A stretch of 64,000 nt of DNA from an uncultured Paracoccaceae bacterium (lineage in GTDB: Bacteria > Pseudomonadota > Alphaproteobacteria > Rhodobacterales > Rhodobacteraceae), in contig CANNFU010000001.1 in assembly GCA_947503965.1 (NCBI GenBank), positions 806,001 through 870,000 on the forward strand. The letters run 5' to 3'. The first letter of the stretch is position 1, and the number at the start of each line of letters is the position of its first letter. The notes below the pieces were generated by a model. That model had not been told where the DNA came from. It worked only from the letters and a program-made list of their open reading frames with translations, and ran no database searches. This document shows, piece after piece, positions 1 through 8,458 of this stretch. The translations under genes and the position numbers were made by a program.

Positions 1-343
1 TGCGCTGGTCTGACTGTCATCCCGCCACTATGTCAGAGAATACTCCGAACTAGAACGCGAACCGGATGCTTGCGAACAGCAATAAGGCATACAATACACT
101 GAGTGATGAAGTGGGTATCGCGGTTTTTTTCGGGGAGAGACCGAAAGGTCCCCGATGTCACGAACTGGGTGGGGGCTATTGACCGCAACATCGGGGTAGC
201 ATTTCGCTATGACGTCTTTATCCGGTTCAGATGTGTTCCCAGTTGGTAAGTGCTGCGGCGGGCCAGTGGTGATTTCGTGTCATTAAAATGGCAGATCACG
301 AAGAATGCTTGATTTTTAGGGGATTCATAGCAAATCTGACTGC
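1..343. other. Upstream intergenic region with structured segment
   Basis: No complete gene is visible here. A short open frame enters from the left edge and stops at 51-53, which may be the tail of an upstream gene but is too short to judge. Bases 131-210 are structured and are listed separately as a candidate RNA. The rest, 211-343, becomes AT-richer towards the DUF2794 start and shows no convincing promoter that I can defend. Confidence 0.4.
131..210 (+). ncRNA. Candidate structured RNA or leader with competing hairpins
   Basis: Bases 150-158 (CCCCGATGT) are perfectly complementary to 188-196 (ACATCGGGG), giving a 9-bp stem over a 29-nt loop. The first five of these bases also pair with 131-135 (CGGGG), closing a smaller hairpin around a GAAA tetraloop. 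The two folds exclude each other. A short third hairpin (TAGC/GCTA) follows at 197-209. This could be a small RNA (6S RNA is one possibility) or a leader of the DUF2794 gene. No family signature is recognised, so the identity is open. Confidence 0.3.
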
Positions 344-679
344 ATGACGTTACATACCCCCCCGCCCATGCAGACCCCCCAACAGGTTGCGTTTCACCGG
401 ACAGAGCTGAATGTGATTCTCAGGCTGTACGGCAAGATGGTCGCGATAGGGGAGTGGCGCGATTACGGCCTGTCCCATTTGCGCGATGCGGCCATATTCT
501 CAGTCTTTCGGCGCACGGCGGAACATCCGCTTTACCGTATTGAAAAACGCCCCAAGCTCCGCCTACGGCAGGGGCAATATGCGGTTATCGGTATGGACGG
601 GCAGATTTTGAAACGCGGCAATGATCTGCGTCAGGTCCTGCGCGTATTAGAGCGCAAGCTTATCCGCGCCGTGGATTAA
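344..679 (+). CDS. DUF2794 domain-containing protein
   Basis: This 111-aa basic, probably cytoplasmic protein matches the alphaproteobacterial DUF2794 family. The central block with ELNVILRLYG, GEWRDY and FRRTAEHPLYRIEKRP is characteristic, as is a C-terminal ILKRGNDLRQVLRVLERK segment. Its function is unknown. The listed ATG has no clear ribosome binding site, and a second ATG at 368 would remove a proline-rich start (TPPPMQ). It converges with the NlpC/P60 gene and their stop codons overlap by 4 bp. The upstream region carries competing hairpins that may be its leader. Confidence 0.8.
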   Translation: MTLHTPPPMQTPQQVAFHRTELNVILRLYGKMVAIGEWRDYGLSHLRDAAIFSVFRRTAEHPLYRIEKRPKLRLRQGQYAVIGMDGQILKRGNDLRQVLRVLERKLIRAVD

Positions 680-1491
680 AGCCGTTTGCGGGCCAGGACA
701 GGCCCATCGCCCTGTGCTGCGATGCGCGTGATCGCATTTTCGATTGGCTCATAGACCGTTGCCATATGGTGCGCATTGGCATGGATCATCGTATCTGCAT
801 CCACCATCATCCCCACATGACCTTGCCAGAATATCAGATCGCCGCGCTGCAGCGGGTCGGTCACGTCGTGCCCCAGTCCTTCGCGCTGCATGTCGCTATC
901 GGCTGGGCAGTCAATATCGCAGGCTGTCAGGCTGGCCGCGACCAAACCCGAACAGTCGATCCCATATGTGGAATTCCCACCCCACAGATAGGGCACACCG
1001 AAAAACAACTGGGCCACGGTGGCGGGGTCGGAAAAGGGGCGGTCGAGCGGTCGCAGATGCTTTTTCGGCACAAAACCTACATTGGTTTCAAAGAACTTCT
1101 GCCGCTCGTCGATGACCGTCAGCAGCACACCAAAGGGCAAGCTATGAATGTCGGGCGATTTGAAGTCTTCCGCCGCATAAGCATGCGTCGCCACGGTGGC
1201 GACCCGGTGTGTCGGCGTGGTCGGTTCGTGTAAGGTATTTGACGGCAGATATCCCACATAGCCATCTGCGGACTGCACAAAGGACCAGCCGTCCCGATCC
1301 TCAAACACAGTCACGGCAGCACCAAGCAATAACTGCCGGTCGCGGGGGCCGCCGGGACTGGCGCAAAGATCGGTGACGGGGTTGCGCAACATCATGGACG
1401 TTCCCGCGACATATCTCTCTGCCGTCACCTGCCCGGCCAGATGCATCGCCGCAACACGGCCGTTGGCAGGGGTCAGGCGCCGATCACTCAT
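676..1491 (-). CDS. NlpC/P60 family cell-wall endopeptidase with SH3 domains
   Basis: The 271-aa product should cleave peptide cross-bridges of peptidoglycan (C40 cysteine peptidase). The C-terminal half carries the fold: FGVPYLWGGNSTYGIDCSG holds the nucleophile Cys180, GHVGM holds His225, and His237 in MIHANAH is the probable third catalytic residue. The N-terminal half looks like two bacterial SH3-type segments (about residues 50-90 and 95-140). No signal peptide is visible, which is common for this Rhodobacterales paralogue. The start codon overlaps the stop of the upstream M17 aminopeptidase by 4 bp, so the two are translationally coupled and may act together in muropeptide recycling. 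That role is inferred. Confidence 0.85.
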   Translation of the reverse strand: MSDRRLTPANGRVAAMHLAGQVTAERYVAGTSMMLRNPVTDLCASPGGPRDRQLLLGAAVTVFEDRDGWSFVQSADGYVGYLPSNTLHEPTTPTHRVATVATHAYAAEDFKSPDIHSLPFGVLLTVIDERQKFFETNVGFVPKKHLRPLDRPFSDPATVAQLFFGVPYLWGGNSTYGIDCSGLVAASLTACDIDCPADSDMQREGLGHDVTDPLQRGDLIFWQGHVGMMVDADTMIHANAHHMATVYEPIENAITRIAAQGDGPVLARKRL

Positions 1492-2867
1492 AGGTTCAAC
1501 ATCCTGGGCAGCGCGTCCAGTATCGCACGTGCGCCCATACCAACCCCGCCTTTGGGCCGCGATGGCGCTGCGGTGGGCTGCCAGCCATAGATGTCGAAAT
1601 GGATATACGGGCTTTCGACAAAGCGGCGCAGAAATAACGCGGCCGTGATACTGCCCGCAAACCCGCCCTTGGGTGCGTTGTCGAGATCGGCGATGCCGGG
1701 TTCTATCATCACTTCATAGGGTTCGTGAAAGGGCATGCGCCAGACCGGATCCGCAACCGCCTGCGCGGATGCAGCCAATGCCGCCGCGTGATCATCATTG
1801 TCAGTATAAAACGGCGACAGGTCAGGCCCTACGGCCACCCGCGCCGCGCCCGTTAAAGTCGCCATGGAAATCACCAGATCGGGATCATCTTCATCCGACA
1901 GGGTCAGCGCATCAGCGAGGACCAACCGCCCCTCGGCATCGGTGTTGTTGATCTCGACGGTAAGCCCCTTGCGCGAGATCAGGATGTCCTGCGGCCGGTA
2001 GGCATTGCCGTCGATCCCGTTCTCGACCGCCGGGATCAGGACCCGCAGCCGCAATGGAAGGTTGAGCGCCATGATCATCTGCGCCAACCCCAGCACCGTG
2101 GCCGCGCCGCCCATATCCTTTTTCATCAGGCCCATTGATGAACCGGGCTTGATATTCAGGCCACCAGTATCAAAGCAAACGCCCTTGCCCACCAGCGTCA
2201 ATTGCGGCCCCGCATCGCCCCAGCGCAGATCCAGCAGACGCGGCGCACGGGTCGAGGCACGCCCAACCGTGTGGATCATCGGAAAATTCGATGACAACAG
2301 ATCATCACCGGTCGTCACATTGATGGATGCCCCATGATCGGAGGCCAAGCTGCGTGCAGCATGTTCCAGTTCATCTGGTCCCATATCCGACGCAGTGGTG
2401 TTGATCAGATCGCGGGTCAACGCCTCAGCATTCGCAATAACCGCGATCCGGCTGGCTGCAACATCATCAGGGGCCACAAGCTGTGCAATCGGGGTGGCCG
2501 GTTTGACATATTGGTCAAAGGTGTAACCCGCCAAAAGCCAGGCCAAAGCAGCCTCTTCCAGATCTGCGCCCTGCAATCCGCTGACGATCTGATAGATACC
2601 TTGCGGCAGAGCTTTCGCCACAGCACCCATATGAAATCTGCTGCGGGCGCGTTGGGCTGCGGTGCCATATCCAACCAACACCTCTGCGATGGTACCATCA
2701 GCATCCGGCAGGGTAAGTGTCTCGCCCAGTTTGGCCGCAAAGCCCTGTGCGGTAGCCCATGCACGGCCCTGATCGGACAAGCGGTTCAGCGCATCATCCA
2801 ACCCATCGGCTTCGACAACGCGAATGGGAATCGCAGCCTCAGTATATTCGGCGAAGGCTAAGGGCAT
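1488..2867 (-). CDS. M17 family leucyl aminopeptidase
   Basis: This is a 459-aa cytoplasmic metallo-aminopeptidase that removes N-terminal residues from peptides. The C-terminal catalytic domain has the two-metal site and signature: GKGVCFDTGG (Lys228, Asp233), MKKDMGG (Asp251) and NTDAEGRL (residues 308-315), followed by LADAL. The N-terminal 150 residues form the smaller regulatory domain. Its length is slightly below the usual 480-500 aa of PepA. It lies in an operon with the NlpC/P60 peptidase, and this pairing is frequent in Rhodobacteraceae. The PepA-specific DNA-binding role cannot be judged from sequence. Confidence 0.9.
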   Translation of the reverse strand: MPLAFAEYTEAAIPIRVVEADGLDDALNRLSDQGRAWATAQGFAAKLGETLTLPDADGTIAEVLVGYGTAAQRARSRFHMGAVAKALPQGIYQIVSGLQGADLEEAALAWLLAGYTFDQYVKPATPIAQLVAPDDVAASRIAVIANAEALTRDLINTTASDMGPDELEHAARSLASDHGASINVTTGDDLLSSNFPMIHTVGRASTRAPRLLDLRWGDAGPQLTLVGKGVCFDTGGLNIKPGSSMGLMKKDMGGAATVLGLAQMIMALNLPLRLRVLIPAVENGIDGNAYRPQDILISRKGLTVEINNTDAEGRLVLADALTLSDEDDPDLVISMATLTGAARVAVGPDLSPFYTDNDDHAAALAASAQAVADPVWRMPFHEPYEVMIEPGIADLDNAPKGGFAGSITAALFLRRFVESPYIHFDIYGWQPTAAPSRPKGGVGMGARAILDALPRMLNL

Positions 2868-2930
2868 ATGTCATCCTGGCTTATTCTGGTCAGGACCTAA
2901 CCTAGCCACCAGCCGATCCGCCGCAAGGGG

Positions 2931-3347
2931 CTAAAGCTCTCGGTAGTTCCAGATCTCGGACACTGCCACATCAAAACCGCGTTCCAGCCGGGCCAGCGTC
3001 GCCTCTAACGCGATACCGTCCATTTGTTCCAGACATGTAACGACATGGCCAGCCGCCGCTGCGACCTCCGTCAAGCCAATCTGGCCGGCAACCAGACCAA
3101 TACGGCGAGCCGGTTTGAACATACGGTCAAATTGGCTTTGGCTGCGACCCTGCTGCAACATGTCGAGGCGCATTGCGATATCTTCCAGAACGCGGCACAC
3201 CACCTCTTCGGCCTCGACCACGCCCTTTTTTGCAAACAACGCATTCAGCGCGGTCGGATCGAAGTGCAAAGGGTCTGCGCAGCGCAGCACAATGACATCG
3301 GTTTCGGCATCAGGTACGGGTGCCAGGAAAGGTGTGATATTATCCAT
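2931..3347 (-). CDS. Conserved hypothetical protein
   Basis: This 138-aa, mostly helical acidic protein has no signal peptide or membrane segment, and I do not recognise a named family. The C-terminal half (VAGQIGLTEVAAAAGHVVTCLEQMDG) has the amphipathic helical pattern of a four-helix bundle and faintly recalls Hpt-like proteins. No phosphoacceptor His in the HxxKG context is seen. It lies 63 bp upstream of the aminopeptidase gene on the same strand and could share its transcript. It is divergent from the carbonic anhydrase operon. Confidence 0.6.
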   Translation of the reverse strand: MDNITPFLAPVPDAETDVIVLRCADPLHFDPTALNALFAKKGVVEAEEVVCRVLEDIAMRLDMLQQGRSQSQFDRMFKPARRIGLVAGQIGLTEVAAAAGHVVTCLEQMDGIALEATLARLERGFDVAVSEIWNYREL

Positions 3348-3460
3348 GGCCGCAGTCCTAGTTCATCAAGGTTGGCAGAAGGTTTAGCCATCCGGCAGAA
3401 ATCGCTCGAAATTTATGAAATTGCGACGTATCTCTGACAGCAGCCGACAGGGAACTTACG

Positions 3461-4108
3461 ATGCAATACGCCCGGCCTTTGCCCAATTATCTGATCAACC
3501 GCTATCACGGTTGGAAAGCCACCGCCTATGCCGACAATAAAGGCTGGTATCATCGACTTGCCGAAGACGGGCAGCACCCGCGCGCTATGGTCATCGCCTG
3601 CTGTGATAGCCGCGTGCATGTGACATCGATTTTTGGCGCGGACGAGGGCGAGATTTTCATTCACCGCAACATCGCCAACCTGGTGCCGCCCTTTAACCCG
3701 GACGGGCATCATCACGGCACGTCCGCCGCTGTCGAATATGCGATCAGTTCGCTGAAGGTCGCGCATCTGGTGGTTCTTGGGCATTCCGGCTGCGGTGGTG
3801 TGGCGGGCTGCTATAATATGTGCGCGGGCAAAGCCCCTGAACTGGAAGATTCAGCCAGCTTCATCGGACGCTGGATGAATATCCTGCGCCCCGGCTATGC
3901 GGATTTGCCGGATGGCGACGACGCGACACGCATGCGTGCGCTGGAAAAAGCATCCGTCGTGATTTCGCTGGAAAATCTGATGAGCTTTCCTTTCGTCAAG
4001 AAAGCCGTGGAGAGCGAGAACCTGTCGCTTCACGGTCTTTGGAACGATATCGGCGAAGGCGTGCTTGAGGCCTACAGCCCCAAGACCGGCGGTTTCGCGG
4101 CCATCTGA
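3461..4108 (+). CDS. Beta-class carbonic anhydrase
   Basis: This 215-aa enzyme interconverts CO2 and bicarbonate. Zinc ligands of the beta class are visible: Cys47 in CCDSR (with the Asp49-Arg51 dyad), and His108 and Cys111 in GHSGCGG. The length is normal for the family and there is no signal peptide, so it acts in the cytoplasm. It opens a co-directional run with an alpha/beta hydrolase (2-bp gap), a SbtA-type bicarbonate permease and a SbtB-like PII protein. The context points to inorganic carbon supply for anaplerotic carboxylation rather than only pH balance. Confidence 0.93.
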   Translation: MQYARPLPNYLINRYHGWKATAYADNKGWYHRLAEDGQHPRAMVIACCDSRVHVTSIFGADEGEIFIHRNIANLVPPFNPDGHHHGTSAAVEYAISSLKVAHLVVLGHSGCGGVAGCYNMCAGKAPELEDSASFIGRWMNILRPGYADLPDGDDATRMRALEKASVVISLENLMSFPFVKKAVESENLSLHGLWNDIGEGVLEAYSPKTGGFAAI

Positions 4109-4110
4109 CG

Positions 4111-5130
4111 ATGACGGTGCGACGCTGGCTGATCCTTGGCGCGTTGATGGCCGTTGGAGCGGTCGTGATGTTCATGGCAGGACTTCAGGATTTTGACATC
4201 TCAGAATTCGATCAGACGCCCGTGAGCTTTGAGAGTGACGGGCATATTCTGTCGGGCACGCTAATCATGCCGAACAACGCGTCCGACCCGCCGGTTGCCG
4301 TCATCGTCCACGGGGACGGACCGCAAGATCGCTTTTCTGCGGACGCATATCTGCCGCTTTTCAATGTGCTGTTGGACGCAGGTATTGGCGTATTCTCTTG
4401 GGACAAACCGGGGATCGGGCAAAGTGGCGGGAACTGGCTGGATCAGTCGATGGAGGACCGTACGAGCGAAGCGATCGCAGCGTTGCAGGCGGTGCAAGCC
4501 CTTCCCTCCGTTCCCGCTGACAAGGTCGGTTTCCTTGGCTTTTCGCAGGCTGGTTGGGTCATCCCGGCCGCGACAACCACGATGACCCCCGCATTCTCGG
4601 TTCTAATCGGTCCAGCGGTCAACTGGCAGCGACAAGGGGCCTATTTCACTCGCAAGCGGATGGAGGCGGAAGGTGCCACAGAGGCCGAGATTGCCGCCGA
4701 AATCACAGCCAATGCCCAGCGCAACGCCATTATCTTGGCACCTGATTATACCCCGACACAGGATGACCTACACAGTATGACGCCTGCGCGTTTCGCCTTT
4801 GTGGCCCGAAACCACGGCGCAGATGCAAAGCAAAGCATTGCCGGCATGACCGGCCCGGTTCTGGCAGTCTGGGGGGCCGATGATCTCAACGTCGATACCC
4901 AAACAGACGCGGCCACCTACAAAGCCATGCTGCCCGATCCGTCACGACAAACCGTGCGGATTATCCCGGATGCGACCCATGGCCTACTGCGCGCCCGTTA
5001 TTTCAACTACCAACTGGCTGACCAGTGGCCCGCCTACGCCAAGGCGCTCTTTCTTTTCGAGGGCAGACGCGCCTTTGCACCCGGCGCGCTGGATGGCATC
5101 ACCAACTGGATCAAAGCCCAGGTGCAGTAG
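4111..5130 (+). CDS. Alpha/beta hydrolase with N-terminal membrane anchor
   Basis: This 339-aa protein has an N-terminal hydrophobic segment (about residues 5-25) that is either a signal anchor or an uncleaved signal peptide, so the catalytic domain is probably periplasmic. The nucleophile elbow is GFSQAG, the oxyanion-side motif is HGDGPQ, and a late Asp (WGADDLN) and His (DATHGL) complete a plausible triad. It resembles the BAAT/prolyl-oligopeptidase-like hydrolases. The substrate is unknown. It begins 2 bp after the carbonic anhydrase stop and precedes the bicarbonate permease, but no carbon-uptake role can be deduced. Confidence 0.8.
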   Translation: MTVRRWLILGALMAVGAVVMFMAGLQDFDISEFDQTPVSFESDGHILSGTLIMPNNASDPPVAVIVHGDGPQDRFSADAYLPLFNVLLDAGIGVFSWDKPGIGQSGGNWLDQSMEDRTSEAIAALQAVQALPSVPADKVGFLGFSQAGWVIPAATTTMTPAFSVLIGPAVNWQRQGAYFTRKRMEAEGATEAEIAAEITANAQRNAIILAPDYTPTQDDLHSMTPARFAFVARNHGADAKQSIAGMTGPVLAVWGADDLNVDTQTDAATYKAMLPDPSRQTVRIIPDATHGLLRARYFNYQLADQWPAYAKALFLFEGRRAFAPGALDGITNWIKAQVQ

Positions 5131-5190
5131 GGTCATTTGCATTTGGCATCGATTACAGTAAACCGCCACAAAACGGTCTGAGGGACGTGT

Positions 5191-6168
5191 ATGTCAGAAA
5201 TACTTAGCCTGGCGGGCGAGAACCTGATCTCGCCCATTATCCTCAGCTTTGCGCTGGGGCTTGCGGCGGCGCTGGCACGGTCCGACCTGACCATCCCCGA
5301 AGCGGTGGCCAAGGGGATGTCAATCTACCTTTTGTTCGCGATTGGCTTCAAAGGCGGTGTAGCGGTTAGTGCGAATGGGCTGGACCAAACGCTGATCCTG
5401 TCGCTGATCGCGGGTCTGGTGCTGTCTTTTGCGCTGCCACTGCTTGCTTTCGCGCTTTTGCGGATCATGACGGGGCTGTCGCATATTGATGCTGCTGCGG
5501 TGGCCGCGCATTACGGGTCGATCAGTATTGTGACCTTTGTTGCAGGGACATCCGTGCTGCAAGGACGGTTGATTGATGCCGAAGGTTATATGGTGGCGGT
5601 CGCGGCCGTGATGGAGGCACCGGCCATCCTGTCTGCCCTGTGGCTTGTGGCGCGCGGTGGCAGCGGGACCAAGATGGAACCGGGCCTGATCCGCGAACTG
5701 CTGTTGAACGGATCAATCGTGCTGCTTGTCGGTTCGTTCTTTATCGGCGCGATCACCGGCGAGGAAGGCCTGGCCGATATCAGTGCCTTTATCGTGGCCC
5801 CCTTCCAGGGGGTGTTATGCCTGTTCCTGCTCGACATGGGCCTGATTGCAGGGCGCGGGTTGCGGGAATCCAAGGGGATATTGGGGATAGGTGCCGTTGC
5901 CTTTGCGATCCTGATGCCGATGATTTCGGCCAGCATCGGATTGGCGGTTGGCATGCTGATCGGACTGTCGCTGGGTGGTATTGTGCTACTGATGGTCCTC
6001 TCGGCCTCGGCCAGCTATATCGCCGTTCCCGCCGCGATGCGCGTGGCATTGCCAGAGGCGAACCCGTCAATCTACCTCACCCTGTCATTGGGCGTGACAT
6101 TCCCATTTAATCTGACGCTGGGCATCCCGCTATATCTTGCCGTTGCACAGACAGTCACCGGAGGCTGA
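5191..6168 (+). CDS. sbtA: SbtA-type sodium-dependent bicarbonate transporter
   Basis: This 325-aa inner-membrane protein is almost wholly hydrophobic, with about ten membrane segments. The N-terminal block ISPIILSFALGLAAALARSDL followed by KGMSIYLLFAIGFKGG is typical of the sodium-bicarbonate symporter family (SbtA, formerly DUF897). It is somewhat shorter than cyanobacterial SbtA (about 370 aa), as usual for proteobacterial members. A ribosome binding site (GAGGGA) precedes the ATG. The SbtB-like regulator starts 1 bp after its stop, the same pairing as in cyanobacteria. Linked to carbonic anhydrase, it should import bicarbonate. Substrate and ion are inferred. Confidence 0.88.
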   Translation: MSEILSLAGENLISPIILSFALGLAAALARSDLTIPEAVAKGMSIYLLFAIGFKGGVAVSANGLDQTLILSLIAGLVLSFALPLLAFALLRIMTGLSHIDAAAVAAHYGSISIVTFVAGTSVLQGRLIDAEGYMVAVAAVMEAPAILSALWLVARGGSGTKMEPGLIRELLLNGSIVLLVGSFFIGAITGEEGLADISAFIVAPFQGVLCLFLLDMGLIAGRGLRESKGILGIGAVAFAILMPMISASIGLAVGMLIGLSLGGIVLLMVLSASASYIAVPAAMRVALPEANPSIYLTLSLGVTFPFNLTLGIPLYLAVAQTVTGG

Positions 6169-6169
6169 C

Positions 6170-6478
6170 ATGGAAACCCATACCGCAAAACGCGTTGAAA
6201 TCGTCATTGAAGCCCCACTGGAACGCCGCCTGACTGATGCGCTGACCAGTGCCGGGGTCACCGGCTACACGATCCTGCCCGTGCGCGGCGGATCGGGCCG
6301 CTCGGGAAAATGGACCCGCGAAGGGCAAGTCGGGCGTGCAGGCATGGTATCGGTTGTCTGCCTGATCAAACCCGAACGGCTGGACGGGCTGCTCGATGCG
6401 GCCTTTACGGTAGTCGAGAAGCACATCGGCGTGGTCAGTATCACCGATGCGCAAGTGCTCAGGGCAGAGCGGTTTTAG
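6170..6478 (+). CDS. sbtB: SbtB-like PII family protein
   Basis: This 102-aa protein has the ferredoxin-like PII fold pattern, with a flexible T-loop segment LPVRGGSGRSGKWTREGQ near residues 45-62. The ATG at 6170, one base after the sbtA stop, is preferred over an upstream in-frame start inside sbtA. In cyanobacteria SbtB binds cAMP, AMP or ATP and gates SbtA, and the adjacency supports the same role here. The C-terminal redox Cys loop of some SbtB proteins is absent, as it ends QVLRAERF. It converges with the DnaB-like gene and overlaps it by 4 bp. Confidence 0.85.
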   Translation: METHTAKRVEIVIEAPLERRLTDALTSAGVTGYTILPVRGGSGRSGKWTREGQVGRAGMVSVVCLIKPERLDGLLDAAFTVVEKHIGVVSITDAQVLRAERF

Positions 6479-7194
6479 GCCACCGACACGCCATGATCAC
6501 CGATAAAGCAGGCCTTTGTGAACAGCCCCAAGTCAACCGGATTTGGCAGCCGCACATCTGATATCTCAGGGTACGGGCGTGCGACCGGATCATAGTTTCG
6601 GTCAATCTGCGAAATCAGGACGATAATCAGGGCACGGGCCTTTGCGCAGTCACGCAAGGCCACCACCTGTGCTGACAGATCGGGACTGTCACGCTTTTGA
6701 TCAAGCAATTGAAGATAGTCGACAACCACGACACTTCCCTTCGGCAGATCCGACACCGCTGCGACGATATAGGCTGCATTGATATCGTCGGACGTATCCA
6801 GCGCAAATGCATCACCGACGTCTTGCGGCGACATACCAAGCTGTTCCAGACGTGAAATGACATCGATCGGTGTGTAGTCCAGCGTGAAGAACGCGCCAAC
6901 ACGATCCTGCCGAATAGCATCAATGATCAAGGTCAGCCCCAACAGCGTCTTGCCCTTGCCCGGTCGCGCGCCCAGCAGCACCAGATCACCGGGCGTGAAT
7001 TGCGAAAGTAACGGGTCATGCCGCCCAGAATGTGCCCGGTGCGCGCTGAGCAAACCCCATTGCGCAAAACCGTGCGCTTGTGCGATCCGGTCCAGTGCGC
7101 TGCTCAAACTGATGTTCTCTTTCCGGGCAAGTGCCTTCGCACGGCTTTTCAGAACGGGAATTGGAATTGCGGTTTTCATGTCAGACCTTTCCAT
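6475..7194 (-). CDS. Stand-alone DnaB-type RecA-fold ATPase
   Basis: This 239-aa protein contains a RecA-fold ATPase resembling only the C-terminal domain of replicative helicase DnaB. The Walker A is GARPGKGKT (residues 75-83), the Walker B is VVVVDYLQLL, and LISQIDR matches the DnaB motif H3. The DnaB N-terminal DnaG-interaction domain is absent, replaced by about 50 residues with an LSSALDRIAQAHGFAQW motif of helical type. A second ATG at 7179 (MKTAIP) also has an AAAGG ribosome site, so the start may be five codons later. Function is unknown. DNA repair or recombination is possible. Confidence 0.7.
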   Translation of the reverse strand: MERSDMKTAIPIPVLKSRAKALARKENISLSSALDRIAQAHGFAQWGLLSAHRAHSGRHDPLLSQFTPGDLVLLGARPGKGKTLLGLTLIIDAIRQDRVGAFFTLDYTPIDVISRLEQLGMSPQDVGDAFALDTSDDINAAYIVAAVSDLPKGSVVVVDYLQLLDQKRDSPDLSAQVVALRDCAKARALIIVLISQIDRNYDPVARPYPEISDVRLPNPVDLGLFTKACFIGDHGVSVA

Positions 7195-7355
7195 CGCTGG
7201 TGATCCTTTCGCAGCCCCTCCTTTTGCGTGACACCAGCATGGTTGGTTTGATCAGAAATGCGTTCGACAGGTTCGCTGCTTCCCGATTTGGAGGGCGGAG
7301 GCCGGAACGGCGGCCTGCCCACAGAATAGCCGCATGCCAAACAGAAACAACCCCG

Positions 7356-8411
7356 CTAACCGACCCAATCCGCTGATTGCATCTCGCGCAGGCGGCTGGC
7401 GGTCCGTTCAAATTCGAACGTCCCCTCCCCTTCGACATACAGCATCTCTGGCTGGGCGGCTGCGGTGGCGATCAACTGGACTTTCCCTTCGTAAAGCGCG
7501 TCGATCAGGGTCACAAAACGCCTTGCCTCGTTGAAGTTGTTGCGCGACAGCGCTGGGATCTCCTCCAGGATCAGCACGCGCACCGCCTCGGCCAAGGCAA
7601 GATAATCGGCCGCCCCAAGCGGTTTGCCACAGAGATCAAAGAATTTCGCACGGGCAACGCCGTTGTGAAACTGTGGCAGCTCAACCTGCCGTCCCTTCAC
7701 ATGCAGAACCAGCGTTTCGGACTGACCATTGCTGAGCCGCGCCCAGATGTCTGACACAGCCTTGCGCGCTGCTGCATCAATCGGGCTGAAATAGCTTGGG
7801 GTTCCTGCCAGACGGTCCTGCCGGTAATCGGTTGCACTGGCCAGTTCATGCACCACCATGCGCTCTTTGATTAGGGCGATGAACGGCAGGAAAAGCTGGC
7901 GATTTAGGCCGTTCTTGTAAAGATCATCCGGCGGACGGTTTGAGGTTGTGACCACGACGACGCCCGCAGCAAAAAGGGCTTCAAACAGCCGCCCGACGAT
8001 CATCGCATCGGTGATGTCCGTGATCTGCATTTCGTCAAACGCCAAAAAGCGGACCTGCTCGGCCAGCTTGGCCGCGACGGGTGCGATGGCGTCATCAACA
8101 CCTTTGGCGCGCGCGGCGGTCATCTCCGCATGGACCCACTGCATGAACGCATGGAAATGGCGGCGCTGTTTGGGCGCATTAACATGATCGTAAAGCAAGT
8201 CCATCAACATGGATTTGCCGCGGCCCACACCGCCCCACATATACAAACCAGGAATGGGTGGCGGGGCCTTGCGAAACAGTCCCTTCTTGGGCGCGGGTTC
8301 CGCCAACGCCAGCCGGACACGCTCCAACTCGGGCATCACGGCAAGCTGGGCCGCATCCTCGTGTAAATTGCCAGCGGTGACCGCAGCGTGATATGCCTCT
8401 TGCACTGTCAT
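7356..8411 (-). CDS. zapE: Cell division protein ZapE (AFG1-like ATPase)
   Basis: This 351-aa AAA-type ATPase of the AFG1/LACE1 family is linked to Z-ring constriction in proteobacteria. The Walker A is GGVGRGKS (residues 60-67), and family blocks HFHAFM, FDEMQI (Walker B) and TSNRPPDDLYKNGL are all present. I take the ATG at 8411 (MTVQEAY). The longer frame to 8471 would overlap the divergent GNAT gene, and its extra residues do not look like the family. The length fits the family. It is a single gene with a short divergent spacer to the acetyltransferase. Confidence 0.9.
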   Translation of the reverse strand: MTVQEAYHAAVTAGNLHEDAAQLAVMPELERVRLALAEPAPKKGLFRKAPPPIPGLYMWGGVGRGKSMLMDLLYDHVNAPKQRRHFHAFMQWVHAEMTAARAKGVDDAIAPVAAKLAEQVRFLAFDEMQITDITDAMIVGRLFEALFAAGVVVVTTSNRPPDDLYKNGLNRQLFLPFIALIKERMVVHELASATDYRQDRLAGTPSYFSPIDAAARKAVSDIWARLSNGQSETLVLHVKGRQVELPQFHNGVARAKFFDLCGKPLGAADYLALAEAVRVLILEEIPALSRNNFNEARRFVTLIDALYEGKVQLIATAAAQPEMLYVEGEGTFEFERTASRLREMQSADWVG

Positions 8412-8458
8412 CGCGTCTGGATAGCTTGGCACCGTTCTGTTGAAAAGCACCCAAGCAC

